Source of the DNA: Deltaproteobacteria bacterium
Lineage (GTDB): Bacteria > Bdellovibrionota > O2-12-FULL-43-9 > JACQJE01
NCBI GenBank assembly: GCA_016205125.1
Contig: JACQJE010000045.1
Coordinates: 1-6,108 of the forward strand
Reading direction: 5' to 3'
Length of the DNA: 6,108 nucleotides
Notes under the pieces: model-generated
The model's database searches: none
Seen by the model: the letters and a program-made list of their open reading frames with translations, nothing else
What the model was told of the DNA's origin: nothing
Position numbers and translations under genes: made by a program
Shown here: positions 1 to 6,108 of the stretch, piece by piece
How the letters are laid out: every line of letters begins with the position of its first letter
Numbering within the stretch: the stretch's first letter is position 1

Positions 1-1711
1 GCTCTTCTTTTGCGGGTTCATCGACCTCAAAAGAACAGTCAGGAGCCGATCCATTTTGCGAGCTGTTTGGGAGCCTTTCTAATTTTGAGAGGAGCGGTTG
101 TAAAAGATCAGCGAATTGCCCCTCTTCTTGCTTTTTGTCATCTTTGTTCGTTTCTTCCTCTTCTATGGCGCGAGCAAAGAGCCTGAAGAGCTGGCCTTCT
201 GCTCCCTTCAGTTCGAGGCGATCACCATTCCCTTCAAATGCAAAATCCTCCATATAGCCGCTCTTGGGTCCATCTTTCTCCGCAACATTGTAGAGGCGCT
301 CCTGCCCGTTCGCATCTTTGACCGTCTCCCAGTTGTTGCCGCTCTTTCGGTAGATTTTTCCTCCCTCTTTTCGAATGGCATAGATGGAGCCATCAAACTG
401 CTTATAGGGTGTATTGGGATTGCGGAAGAGGAGAAAACCTTCGTTGAGTGCGGCGGTCGTATTCTTGTCTAATGCATCAATATCGTTTCCGTATCGCGCA
501 AAGGAAGGCTCACTTTTGTTTCCTAATGCGATGCGTGCTGATTTGCCAAAGGGTTCATTGTGAGTTCCGATAGAGGTTTCTGCAATATTCTGAAGGATAG
601 CAGTAGATTCGGGAGAGTTGATTTTACCTAAGGCTTCAATGGCTGCTAACCTCACAAGAGGGGTCTCTCCGGCAATATTGCCTGCGCGCCATTTGAGAGC
701 CGCAATGGCACTCGGATGAGACCTTCCAATCTCCCCTAACAATTCGTATGCCTGGCTCCGAACCTTTTCTGTGGTTACGTCTCCCACCTTGCTCAATTCT
801 TCTATTACTTCATTATCTCCCCCCTTGCCCAATGCAACGATGCGCTGTTTCTCACTCTCAGTAAGTTGACCTGTATAGAGTTTTCCGACGAGACGGTACG
901 CTTCCGATGATTGTGTTCTCCTGAGGTGTTCTGCCGCGATACGGGCGCCAGACGATGTTGGATTGAGTGCCTCTCCCGTCCGCTCATCGGGAGAGTGCTT
1001 CTGCCCCTCCTGATGAGAGTTGAAGGCGCTGTCGCCGACATAGAAAAATCTTTTCGCGTCTTCAACGCCATCAATTTTCTCGGCAAAACGGGGGAGCATC
1101 CTTTCTCTGCGGCGGGTCAGTTCTGCAATGTTCATTTCAATGGAGGGATCTTTTGCGGGATTGAGGTCTGCCTGCGAGCTTTCCATAAAGTATTTGCGGT
1201 CTCCCCCTGTCGAACTATAACCTGCCGTGCGCGGCATCAGAATGCGAAAGGTATCGCGGTTTTTGTCAAACCCGGAAATGGGATAGCGGGTAACAGCGTG
1301 CCAGTTTTTATCGTAGACCTCAATATAGGGATCCCGGTCCGGGTTGAATTCCCAGAGGTTCCCCTTTGTCTTGTCGGATTGAAGCCGATGGTCAAAGGAA
1401 TAAGCGAGATCGGGGTAGAAATAAGTATTCCTGGCCTTCTTTTTTAATTCGTCCATGCTGGAGGAACTCCATTCTGCTCCATACGGGGCGTCGATTTCCC
1501 GTTTCCAAACTTCGTAGGAGTCCCCCTTTTGAATCACCCAGAACTGAGTTTTCCCAATCTTATATTTTGGACTGTAGTTATAGTTGAGACCGGTGCTGGG
1601 CGGCGCCGGATTCGGCGTCTCCGCAAAAAGCGCGGAGGCGTGGATGGTGAGGGAGAGTGCGACGAGAGAAAAGAGCGCTGAGATTGTCTGTTGTTTTCTT
1701 TGAATTGACAT
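1..1711 (-). CDS. Exported protein of unknown function with HEAT-like repeats (3' end cut by window edge)
   Basis: I do not recognise this gene. The minus-strand frame opens with ATG at 1711-1709 and stays open for 570 codons to the left edge, so the C-terminus is missing. Residues 1-30 look like a Sec signal peptide: basic start (R5, K6), hydrophobic core about residues 10-23, then ASA/LFA cleavage options after residue 27 or 30. The mature protein is therefore probably periplasmic, surface-bound or secreted. Residues about 40-200 are rich in Tyr, Trp and Asp, with no family I can name. Residues about 300-400 are amphipathic helices resembling HEAT/PBS-lyase-like repeats; the clearest is at 351-378 (core VRLAAIEALGKI). 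Residues about 441-475 look beta-rich with spaced aromatics. Residues 515-530 form a charged Glu/Lys/Asp linker. A weak GAGG lies about 11 bases before the start. The gene is divergent from secA. Unbroken length, signal peptide and sensible composition support a real gene; function is open. Confidence 0.88.
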   Translation of the reverse strand, partial: MSIQRKQQTISALFSLVALSLTIHASALFAETPNPAPPSTGLNYNYSPKYKIGKTQFWVIQKGDSYEVWKREIDAPYGAEWSSSSMDELKKKARNTYFYPDLAYSFDHRLQSDKTKGNLWEFNPDRDPYIEVYDKNWHAVTRYPISGFDKNRDTFRILMPRTAGYSSTGGDRKYFMESSQADLNPAKDPSIEMNIAELTRRRERMLPRFAEKIDGVEDAKRFFYVGDSAFNSHQEGQKHSPDERTGEALNPTSSGARIAAEHLRRTQSSEAYRLVGKLYTGQLTESEKQRIVALGKGGDNEVIEELSKVGDVTTEKVRSQAYELLGEIGRSHPSAIAALKWRAGNIAGETPLVRLAAIEALGKINSPESTAILQNIAETSIGTHNEPFGKSARIALGNKSEPSFARYGNDIDALDKNTTAALNEGFLLFRNPNTPYKQFDGSIYAIRKEGGKIYRKSGNNWETVKDANGQERLYNVAEKDGPKSGYMEDFAFEGNGDRLELKGAEGQLFRLFARAIEEEETNKDDKKQEEGQFADLLQPLLSKLERLPNSSQNGSAPDCSFEVDEPAKEE

Positions 1712-2124
1712 TTTCCAAGGCCCTCAAGTCAGTAAAAAATGAAAAAATTTTGCTTAAGCCAATAGGATTTTGGAGACAGCAAAAGGGGAGCCCTCTGTCC
1801 CAAGAAAAGAGAAATGCAATCCACATGCCAGGTGATGTGACAAAAATAAAAGGGGTATTTTAAGGGGTTAGGGGCGATCTCTCTTTGTTGTATCGATCTT
1901 TGCCCGACTTATTTCTTGACAACCGGGGTGGAAAAGCGGGGGCGAGTTGAGATGAAACAATGCGAAATCAGAGCAAAAAAGAGGAATGAGAGCGGGACAA
2001 TTGGATTCATAATCACTGTCCAGAAACTTTGCAGGCCGTATTATTTCACATTAAAATTATTAAAAACATAATAATATCATCCAATTATGACTTAAATCGT
2101 CCAATAGTGCCGGACAATCTTTAC
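1712..2124. other. Divergent intergenic region, left and central part
   Basis: This stretch separates the start of the minus-strand exported-protein gene from the secA promoter. I find no convincing gene in it. Positions 1712-1990 have mixed composition with A-rich patches (1736-1750, 1841-1855), and I see no convincing minus-strand promoter there. Positions 2041-2100 are strongly AT-rich. Short related motifs recur: ATCCAAT-type words at 2076-2085 and 2096-2105, the same word inverted at 1999-2006, and GGACAAT at 1995-2001 and 2112-2118. These could be protein-binding sites for either flanking gene, but that is inference. Confidence 0.6.
2076..2115. repeat. Direct repeat spaced 20 bp plus GTCC/GGAC dyad, candidate operator
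   Basis: ATCATCCAAT at 2076-2085 and ATCGTCCAAT at 2096-2105 match in 9 of 10 bases and lie exactly 20 bp apart, about two helical turns. The second copy also begins a small dyad, GTCC at 2099-2102 with GGAC at 2112-2115. The block ends 10 bp before the -35 element of the proposed secA promoter. Placement and spacing suit an activator or repressor binding to one DNA face. No regulator family can be assigned, and in an AT-rich stretch the match could be chance. Confidence 0.35.
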
Positions 2125-2154
2125 TTTACATAACCTTAATATCTATGCTATACT
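2125..2154 (+). promoter_or_regulatory. Sigma-70-type extended -10 promoter for the secA leader
   Basis: The -35 element TTTACA (2125-2130) matches the TTGACA consensus in 5 of 6 bases. After an 18-bp spacer comes TATACT (2149-2154), 5 of 6 to TATAAT, preceded by TG at 2146-2147, which gives a full extended -10. Transcription would start near 2161, leaving a leader of about 190 nt before secA. This is the best promoter match I found in the intergenic region. It assumes a housekeeping sigma factor of the usual specificity. Confidence 0.72.
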
Positions 2155-2186
2155 ACAGTTGAGTTGAGGTTAAACTTTTTGTAGGG

Positions 2187-2283
2187 AATTCAACTCATCG
2201 ATTGCTCGCGAACAACTCTGTTCGAGAGCTTCTGCTCTTGCAATAGAGCAATAGTTTCTCAATCGATGAGTTGAATTTTTTTT
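2187..2283 (+). terminator. Branched stem-loop with U8 tail: intrinsic terminator, attenuator or small-RNA 3' end
   Basis: The left arm at 2187-2204 and right arm at 2260-2277 are perfectly complementary over 18 bp. Between them lie two further hairpins. One pairs 2205-2214 with 2219-2228: CGAACA-type stem, loop ACTC, one G/A mismatch, nine base pairs. The other pairs TGCTCT (2233-2238) with AGAGCA (2245-2250). The result is a three-way junction. Eight T (2276-2283) follow directly, as in a Rho-independent terminator acting on the plus strand. The minus strand has no equivalent U run. The closing stem is AT-rich (6 of 18 GC), so efficiency is uncertain. The hairpin lies downstream of the only good promoter and upstream of secA, so it would act on the secA transcript or end a separate small RNA of about 123 nt. 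Confidence 0.6.
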
Positions 2284-2338
2284 GCCTGCACGATACGATG
2301 AGAAAAACTCATCTCGATAGATTTGATTCTCACTCATT

Positions 2339-2343
2339 GAAGG
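2339..2343 (+). promoter_or_regulatory. Ribosome binding site of secA
   Basis: GAAGG lies 9 bases before ATG at 2353 and 6 bases before the adjoining GTG at 2350. Both spacings are workable, so the site does not settle the start. ATG is preferred because it is the stronger start codon. The site is the first half of the palindrome GAAGGCCTTC (2339-2348). Confidence 0.6.
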
Positions 2344-2352
2344 CCTTCAGTG

Positions 2353-4911
2353 ATGATACAAAATCTTCTTACGAAACTCTTCGGCAGTAAGAATGAGCGG
2401 GAGCTCAAGAAGCTAACGCCATGGGTGGAGCGCATCAATGCTCTGGAACCCGCTCTCAAACAACTCTCCGATGACCAGCTCAGAGCGAAGACGGCAGAAT
2501 TTAAAGAGCGGGTTGGGCGCGGAGAGGCGCTTGAGAGTCTTCTCCCTTCAGCTTTCGCGGTGGTGCGAGAGGCGTCTGTTCGCACGCTCAGGATGAGGCA
2601 CTTCGATGTCCAGTTGATTGGCGGAGTTGTTTTGCACCAGGGGAAGATTTCCGAGATGAAGACGGGGGAGGGGAAAACATTGGTCGCGACCCTTCCGGTC
2701 TATCTGAATTCTTTGATGGGCAAGGGTGTTCACGTCGTTACTGTCAACGACTATCTGGCCAGGCGGGATGCTGAATGGATGGGGCAAATTTATCAATTTC
2801 TCGGCCTCTCTGTCGGAAAGATTGTGCACGGCCAAAGTGACATGGAGCGGAGGGAAGCCTATGCGTGCGATGTCACGTATGGGACAAATAACGAATTTGG
2901 TTTTGATTATCTTCGCGACAACATGAAGTTTTCGCTCGACCAATACGTTCAGCGGGAGCTTTTCTACGCCATTGTGGACGAAGTCGACAGCATCCTGATT
3001 GACGAAGCGAGAACACCGCTCATTATCTCTGGTCCTGCAGAAGAGTCGACGGAAAAATATTATCAGATCAACAATCTCATCCCCGCTCTTCACAAAGAGG
3101 CCGATTACACAGTTGACGAGAAGGCGCATTCCGTCATGCTCTCAGAGGAGGGGGTCGCGAGATTAGAGGAGCGGCTCGGTATCGATAACCTCTATGATCC
3201 GCGCCACATCGATACACTCCACCATATTCAGCAGGCGCTGAAAGCTCATGCTCTCTTTAAGCTCGATGTCGACTATGTCGTCAAAGAGGGGAAGGTGCTC
3301 ATCGTCGATGAATTTACCGGACGCCTCATGCCGGGCCGCCGCTATAGCGATGGACTTCATCAGGCATTAGAGGCGAAGGAACATGTCAAAATTGAAAATG
3401 AGAACCAGACACTGGCAACCATTACTTTCCAAAATTATTTCCGCATGTACAAGAAGCTGGCGGGCATGACCGGTACAGCGGACACTGAAGCGGAAGAATT
3501 TCATAAGATCTACAAACTCAACGTTGTGGTGATCCCGACCAATGAACCGATGATTCGGACGGATCACCACGATCTCATTTACAAAACGGAGAGAGAGAAG
3601 TTTGAAGCGGTGATCCGGGAGATTGAAGAGCTGAACACTCTGGGGCGCCCGGCTCTGGTCGGGACCGTTTCGATTGAGAAGTCCGAGCGGTTGAGCTCGA
3701 TGCTCAAGCGCAAGGGGATTTCTCATCACGTCCTCAATGCCAAGTATCATGAGAAGGAGGCGGAGATTATCGCTCAGGCAGGTCAGCCTAAAGCCGTGAC
3801 GATTGCCACAAACATGGCGGGGCGGGGGACGGACATCGTGCTCGGTGAAGGAATGGCCCCCTTGGGCGGGCTCCACGTCGTTGGGACGGAGCGGCACGAG
3901 GCGAGACGAATCGATAATCAGCTGAGGGGTCGTTCAGGTCGGCAGGGGGATCCCGGTTCCTCTCGTTTTTATCTTTCTTTGGAAGACGATCTTCTGCGCA
4001 TTTTTGGTTCTGAACGGATCGCCAAAATGATGGAGACCCTCGGCATGGAAGAGGGTGTTCCGATCGAGCATAAATGGCTGACGAAAGCAATTGAAAATGC
4101 CCAGAAAAGAGTAGAAGGGCGAAACTTCGACATCCGCAAGCACTTGATTGAATATGACGACGTGATGAACACGCAGAGAGATGTCATTTACTCGATGCGT
4201 CGCGAGGTGCTCGGCGGTGGAGAGAGGACTCGCGCTCTCTTCCTGGATATGCTCAACGAATATTGCCACGATCTTGTCAATCGGTTCGCTCCTGAAAAGA
4301 CCCCTCTCGAAGAGTGGGACTGGGAGGCTTTGACAGAACATCTGCAGTCTAATCTTGGCCTCAGGATGAGTTTTGGTGAGGAAGTGCGACGGCAATACAC
4401 GCGGGAGACCCTCGTACAAGAGATCGATGAGAAAGCAATCGCCAGGTACAACGAAAAAACGGCTCGTTACGGGGAAGCGGTCATGGCGGAGCTTGAGAAG
4501 TTTCTCATGCTCCATGTGATCGATACCCTTTGGAAAGAGCACCTTCTCGACATGGATCACCTCAAAGAGGGGATCGGTCTTCGCGGGTATGGTCAAAAGA
4601 ATCCACTCCTCGAATACAAGCGGGAAGGGTTCGACCTTTTCATGGATATGGATAGCCGGATCAAGAACACCATGGTCGAACGGCTGATGATTGTCGAACT
4701 CTCCGAGAGGACAAAGGCTGAGGAGGTTGAAGAGATGAGGGAAAAGCGCGCGCGTCAGCAGCAGATGGTTCTCAGCCAGGGAGGGGACAAGGCAGGGCTT
4801 GCTCAACCGATCAGACATGAGGGGGAGAAAGTCGGCCGCAACGATCCGTGTCCTTGCGGAAGCGGAAAGAAATACAAGAAATGTCATGGATCGACTACAG
4901 CGAGGGTTTGA
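2353..4911 (+). CDS. secA: Protein translocase subunit SecA
   Basis: SecA is the cytosolic and membrane-associated ATPase that drives unfolded preproteins through the SecYEG channel. The 852-residue product is full length for the family. Residue numbers count from the ATG. Walker A MKTGEGKT is at 102-109, motif TVNDYLARR at 130-138, Walker B/DEVD at 209-212, and the preprotein cross-linking domain lies roughly at 220-370. MAGRGTDI in the second nucleotide-binding fold is at 488-495, and the arginine-finger motif [15 protein letters not shown] is at 523-537. The helical scaffold and wing domains follow, with the [18 protein letters not shown] region near 734-750. The C-terminal zinc tail [13 protein letters not shown] is intact (C833, C835, C844, H845); this motif binds SecB or ribosomes in known SecA proteins. 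The loop after MAGRGTDI is short, as in Bacillus SecA, and lacks the long E. coli insert. GTG at 2350 would add one Met. The stop is one base before the next gene, indicating an operon. Confidence 0.99.
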   Translation: MIQNLLTKLFGSKNERELKKLTPWVERINALEPALKQLSDDQLRAKTAEFKERVGRGEALESLLPSAFAVVREASVRTLRMRHFDVQLIGGVVLHQGKISEMKTGEGKTLVATLPVYLNSLMGKGVHVVTVNDYLARRDAEWMGQIYQFLGLSVGKIVHGQSDMERREAYACDVTYGTNNEFGFDYLRDNMKFSLDQYVQRELFYAIVDEVDSILIDEARTPLIISGPAEESTEKYYQINNLIPALHKEADYTVDEKAHSVMLSEEGVARLEERLGIDNLYDPRHIDTLHHIQQALKAHALFKLDVDYVVKEGKVLIVDEFTGRLMPGRRYSDGLHQALEAKEHVKIENENQTLATITFQNYFRMYKKLAGMTGTADTEAEEFHKIYKLNVVVIPTNEPMIRTDHHDLIYKTEREKFEAVIREIEELNTLGRPALVGTVSIEKSERLSSMLKRKGISHHVLNAKYHEKEAEIIAQAGQPKAVTIATNMAGRGTDIVLGEGMAPLGGLHVVGTERHEARRIDNQLRGRSGRQGDPGSSRFYLSLEDDLLRIFGSERIAKMMETLGMEEGVPIEHKWLTKAIENAQKRVEGRNFDIRKHLIEYDDVMNTQRDVIYSMRREVLGGGERTRALFLDMLNEYCHDLVNRFAPEKTPLEEWDWEALTEHLQSNLGLRMSFGEEVRRQYTRETLVQEIDEKAIARYNEKTARYGEAVMAELEKFLMLHVIDTLWKEHLLDMDHLKEGIGLRGYGQKNPLLEYKREGFDLFMDMDSRIKNTMVERLMIVELSERTKAEEVEEMREKRARQQQMVLSQGGDKAGLAQPIRHEGEKVGRNDPCPCGSGKKYKKCHGSTTARV
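4902..4906 (+). promoter_or_regulatory. Ribosome binding site inside the secA 3' end, fixing the start of the next gene
   Basis: GAGGG lies within the last secA codons, 6 bases before ATG at 4913. It supports that start over the upstream in-frame ATG at 4799, which would need a 38-codon overlap with the conserved SecA tail. Because the site is read through by ribosomes finishing secA, translation of the two genes is probably coupled. Confidence 0.75.
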
Positions 4912-4912
4912 G

Positions 4913-5920
4913 ATGCTCGTCGTGATGTGTCCCCGCTGTCGAAAGCGGATGAAAGTCGAAAAAACTGCTCGTGAGGCAGACTGCGCCTGCGGATATCACT
5001 TTCCGCCTGAGGAGCTCAATCTCATCCGTCATCTGGAAGAAGAGCTCGATTTTGAAACGCATACCCCCACCCCCGCCATAGAAGAGACGCTTCGACCTCC
5101 GATCGATACGGGGGGCGGTCAGCCCCCTGCGGAAGAGTTTCGCTCCCCTGCTAAAAGGGAATTGGAAGATTTCTCTGACGTCCGGGAATTTCTCGAGTCT
5201 TCTCTTTCCAAGACTCCCGCAATGAAAGTTCCACCCTGTGCATTCCTGATTGAAAATATCCCTGAGTCTGAAAGGGATATCGTGCTGAAAGCGGTTGGAG
5301 AGGTTTTGCCGGAAATTGACTTGGAGGATGTCGAATGGCAGATAAGCAGCGGCCGCATTTACCTCAATGTAGGGAGTGAAGCAGAAGCGATACAGCTGAC
5401 TGACCGTCTCAAAGATCTCCATTGTGATCTCCGGTTTGGTTTTTTGGAGGACGCAGAAACAGCCTTAAAAAAGGGAGCTGTTTCGGCACGATCGAAAGAG
5501 CCTGCAAAAGCAGGCAAAGCAAAAAGTGCGCCGCGCAAAACTGAGCGTCGTTTGGGTGAAGAACCCTCCCCGCGGGAGCGTAAGCCTCCTTCCGAGTTTA
5601 TTCTCACGACAGCGGATGCCATTCCAGGCTATGAGATCGAACGATATTGCGGCATTGTCTCTGCGCAGGAGACCCTCAAAGAAGAGCTCTTGCTCGAGAA
5701 TCTCTCCGCCGGTATCAAACTCCCGACGCAGTATTCCGAGTACACCGCCGCAGTGGCCCGATTGGAGAAGAAGCTAAAAGAGCAGGCGGTCGCAAAAGGA
5801 GCTGATGCGGTGATCGCTGTTTCTTTTTCGACCACCCTTCTCCCCCCCGAGCTCGAAGGCCCCGCTTTAGTGATCCTGGCGACAGGCACCGCAGTAAGGG
5901 CCCATCCAACAATAACTTAG
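4913..5920 (+). CDS. Zinc-ribbon protein with C-terminal YbjQ/UPF0145-like domain
   Basis: The 335-residue product has three parts. Residues 6-26 form a small zinc ribbon, CX2C then CXC (C6, C9, C24, C26), continuing into CGYHFPPEEL. Residues about 106-180 follow a strand-helix-strand-strand-helix-strand order, which suggests a ferredoxin-like fold. A basic Lys/Arg/Pro/Ala-rich linker covers about 185-225. Residues about 228-331 resemble the YbjQ/UPF0145 family (also called DUF74, putative heavy-metal-binding): an ILTTADAIPGYEIERYCGIVS start, a helix with LEKKLKEQAVAKGADAVIAV, and a final LATGTAVRA strand. YbjQ proteins are usually stand-alone of about 100 residues and oligomeric, and their biochemical role is poorly known. 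No signal peptide or membrane helix is visible, so it is probably cytosolic. The start at 4913 lies one base after the secA stop with a good GAGGG. Co-translation suggests a role near secretion or metal status, but this is inference. Domain calls come from pattern recognition only. Confidence 0.88.
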   Translation: MLVVMCPRCRKRMKVEKTAREADCACGYHFPPEELNLIRHLEEELDFETHTPTPAIEETLRPPIDTGGGQPPAEEFRSPAKRELEDFSDVREFLESSLSKTPAMKVPPCAFLIENIPESERDIVLKAVGEVLPEIDLEDVEWQISSGRIYLNVGSEAEAIQLTDRLKDLHCDLRFGFLEDAETALKKGAVSARSKEPAKAGKAKSAPRKTERRLGEEPSPRERKPPSEFILTTADAIPGYEIERYCGIVSAQETLKEELLLENLSAGIKLPTQYSEYTAAVARLEKKLKEQAVAKGADAVIAVSFSTTLLPPELEGPALVILATGTAVRAHPTIT

Positions 5921-5922
5921 AG

Positions 5923-6088
5923 AGTGTTCATCTGGAAATGCCAATCGTTATGAGGCCGAGCGAAAAGCCCTCTCACGAGGCCGCAGGCATTTTGTCTTTG
6001 CTTTCAGTGTTCATCTGAAAATTCCAATCGTTGTGAGGCGCAGCGAAAGAGATGACAGCAAGGCCGCAGGGAGAAAAGAGGCCGAAGG
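5923..6088. repeat. Two diverged tandem copies of an 83-bp intergenic repeat
   Basis: Unit 1 starts at 5923 and unit 2 at 6006. The first 43 bases (5923-5965 and 6006-6048) agree at 38 positions, beginning AGTGTTCATCTG and ending AGCGAAA. After 12 poorly conserved bases, AGGCCGCAGG recurs at 5978-5987 and 6061-6070, again offset by exactly 83 bp. The last 18 bases of the units differ. GAGGCCGCAGG/GAGGCCGAAGG-type words recur at 5977-5987, 6060-6070 and 6078-6088. I see no coding frame across it. It looks like a dispersed or tandem intergenic element after the secA operon. Whether more copies follow cannot be seen. Confidence 0.8.
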
Positions 6089-6106
6089 CGTGCCACTTGG
6101 CACGTC
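6087..6106. other. Hairpin at the window edge, possible terminator or repeat end
   Basis: CGTGCC (6089-6094) and GGCACG (6099-6104) form a perfect 6-bp stem around loop ACTT, extendable to 8 bp with one G-T pair (6087-6106). It lies directly after the second 83-bp unit. A T run that would make it a terminator cannot be judged because the window ends at 6108. It may instead be the palindromic end of the repeat element. Confidence 0.4.
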
Positions 6107-6108
6107 GA

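Larger units (their letters stand above)
2161..2352 (+). promoter_or_regulatory. Long structured 5' leader of secA
   Basis: The predicted transcript start near 2161 and the secA start at 2353 define a leader of about 190 nt. It contains the large stem-loop element at 2187-2277, a run of eight T at 2276-2283, and a second small hairpin made of GATGAG (2297-2302) and CTCATC (2308-2313) around an A5 loop. The segment TGAGTTGA (2160-2167) is complementary to TCAACTCA (2190-2197) inside the left arm of the large stem, so it could compete with the right arm. This resembles attenuator layouts. No match to a known riboswitch class was recognised, and no leader peptide with regulatory codons is evident. 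Confidence 0.5.

Noticed and set aside
911..1447. Plus-strand open frame of 178 codons
   Set aside because: It lies wholly antisense to the exported-protein gene, which is continuous, has a signal peptide and sensible composition; the plus-strand product has no recognisable domain.
1715..1880. Promoter for the minus-strand gene
   Set aside because: Several partial hexamers exist (for example a TAAAAT-like -10 near 1860 and a TTGGCT-like -35 near 1764), but none has a credible partner at the right spacing.
1916..1921. Perfect TTGACA -35 hexamer on the plus strand
   Set aside because: The bases 16-18 bp downstream are GC-rich with no -10 element.
1952..2071. Small frame of 39 codons in the intergenic region
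   Set aside because: It has only a weak purine-rich stretch ahead, no clear promoter, and low-complexity Lys/Leu composition in an AT-rich region; nothing distinguishes it from chance.
2187..2277. Miniature transposon (MITE) suggested by the 18-bp terminal inverted repeats
   Set aside because: No target-site duplication flanks it, the T run sits directly outside one end, and the internal hairpins and upstream promoter fit an RNA element better.
3934..4887. Minus-strand open frame of 317 codons
   Set aside because: It is fully antisense to the conserved helicase and C-terminal parts of secA and has no family resemblance; it is a by-product of secA codon use.
4799..4912. Upstream in-frame extension of the zinc-ribbon gene
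   Set aside because: It would overlap the conserved SecA zinc tail by 38 codons, and the ribosome site at 4902-4906 supports the start at 4913.

Overview
The window is about 6.1 kb of bacterial chromosome with roughly 50% GC. It holds three protein genes, a regulatory intergenic region and a short repeat cluster. SecA is a full-length bacterial housekeeping translocase with the C-terminal CxCx8CH metal site. The left gene encodes a protein with a Sec-type signal peptide. Overall the SecA reads like those of Gram-negative lineages such as Deltaproteobacteria in the broad sense, Nitrospirota or a related candidate phylum. This placement is inference, and I cannot name a genus.

Layout: (1) Positions 1-1711, minus strand: the first 570 codons of an exported protein of unknown function with a HEAT-like helical segment; its 3' end lies beyond the left edge. 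(2) Positions 1712-2352: a 641-bp divergent intergenic region. Its right half has an AT-rich stretch, a 10-bp direct repeat spaced 20 bp, a good extended -10 promoter facing secA, and an RNA element of about 90 nt. That element has an 18-bp perfect closing stem, two internal hairpins and a run of eight T, and lies between the promoter and the secA start. (3) Positions 2353-4911, plus strand: secA. (4) Positions 4913-5920, plus strand: a 335-residue protein that starts one base after the secA stop. It has an N-terminal zinc ribbon, a middle alpha/beta segment and a C-terminal YbjQ/UPF0145-like domain. (5) Positions 5921-6108: two diverged copies of an 83-bp tandem repeat followed by a hairpin at the window edge.

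How it fits together: secA and the zinc-ribbon/YbjQ-like gene form a tightly coupled pair, probably transcribed from the promoter at 2125-2154 through the structured leader. If the leader stem with its T run terminates transcription, it would either give a separate small RNA of about 120 nt or attenuate the secA operon. The divergent gene encodes a likely Sec substrate, but nothing shows a functional link to secA. No complete mobile element, CRISPR array, tRNA or rRNA was seen. The points most worth a second look are the secA leader RNA with its competing pairings, and the unusual domain order of the protein coupled to secA.
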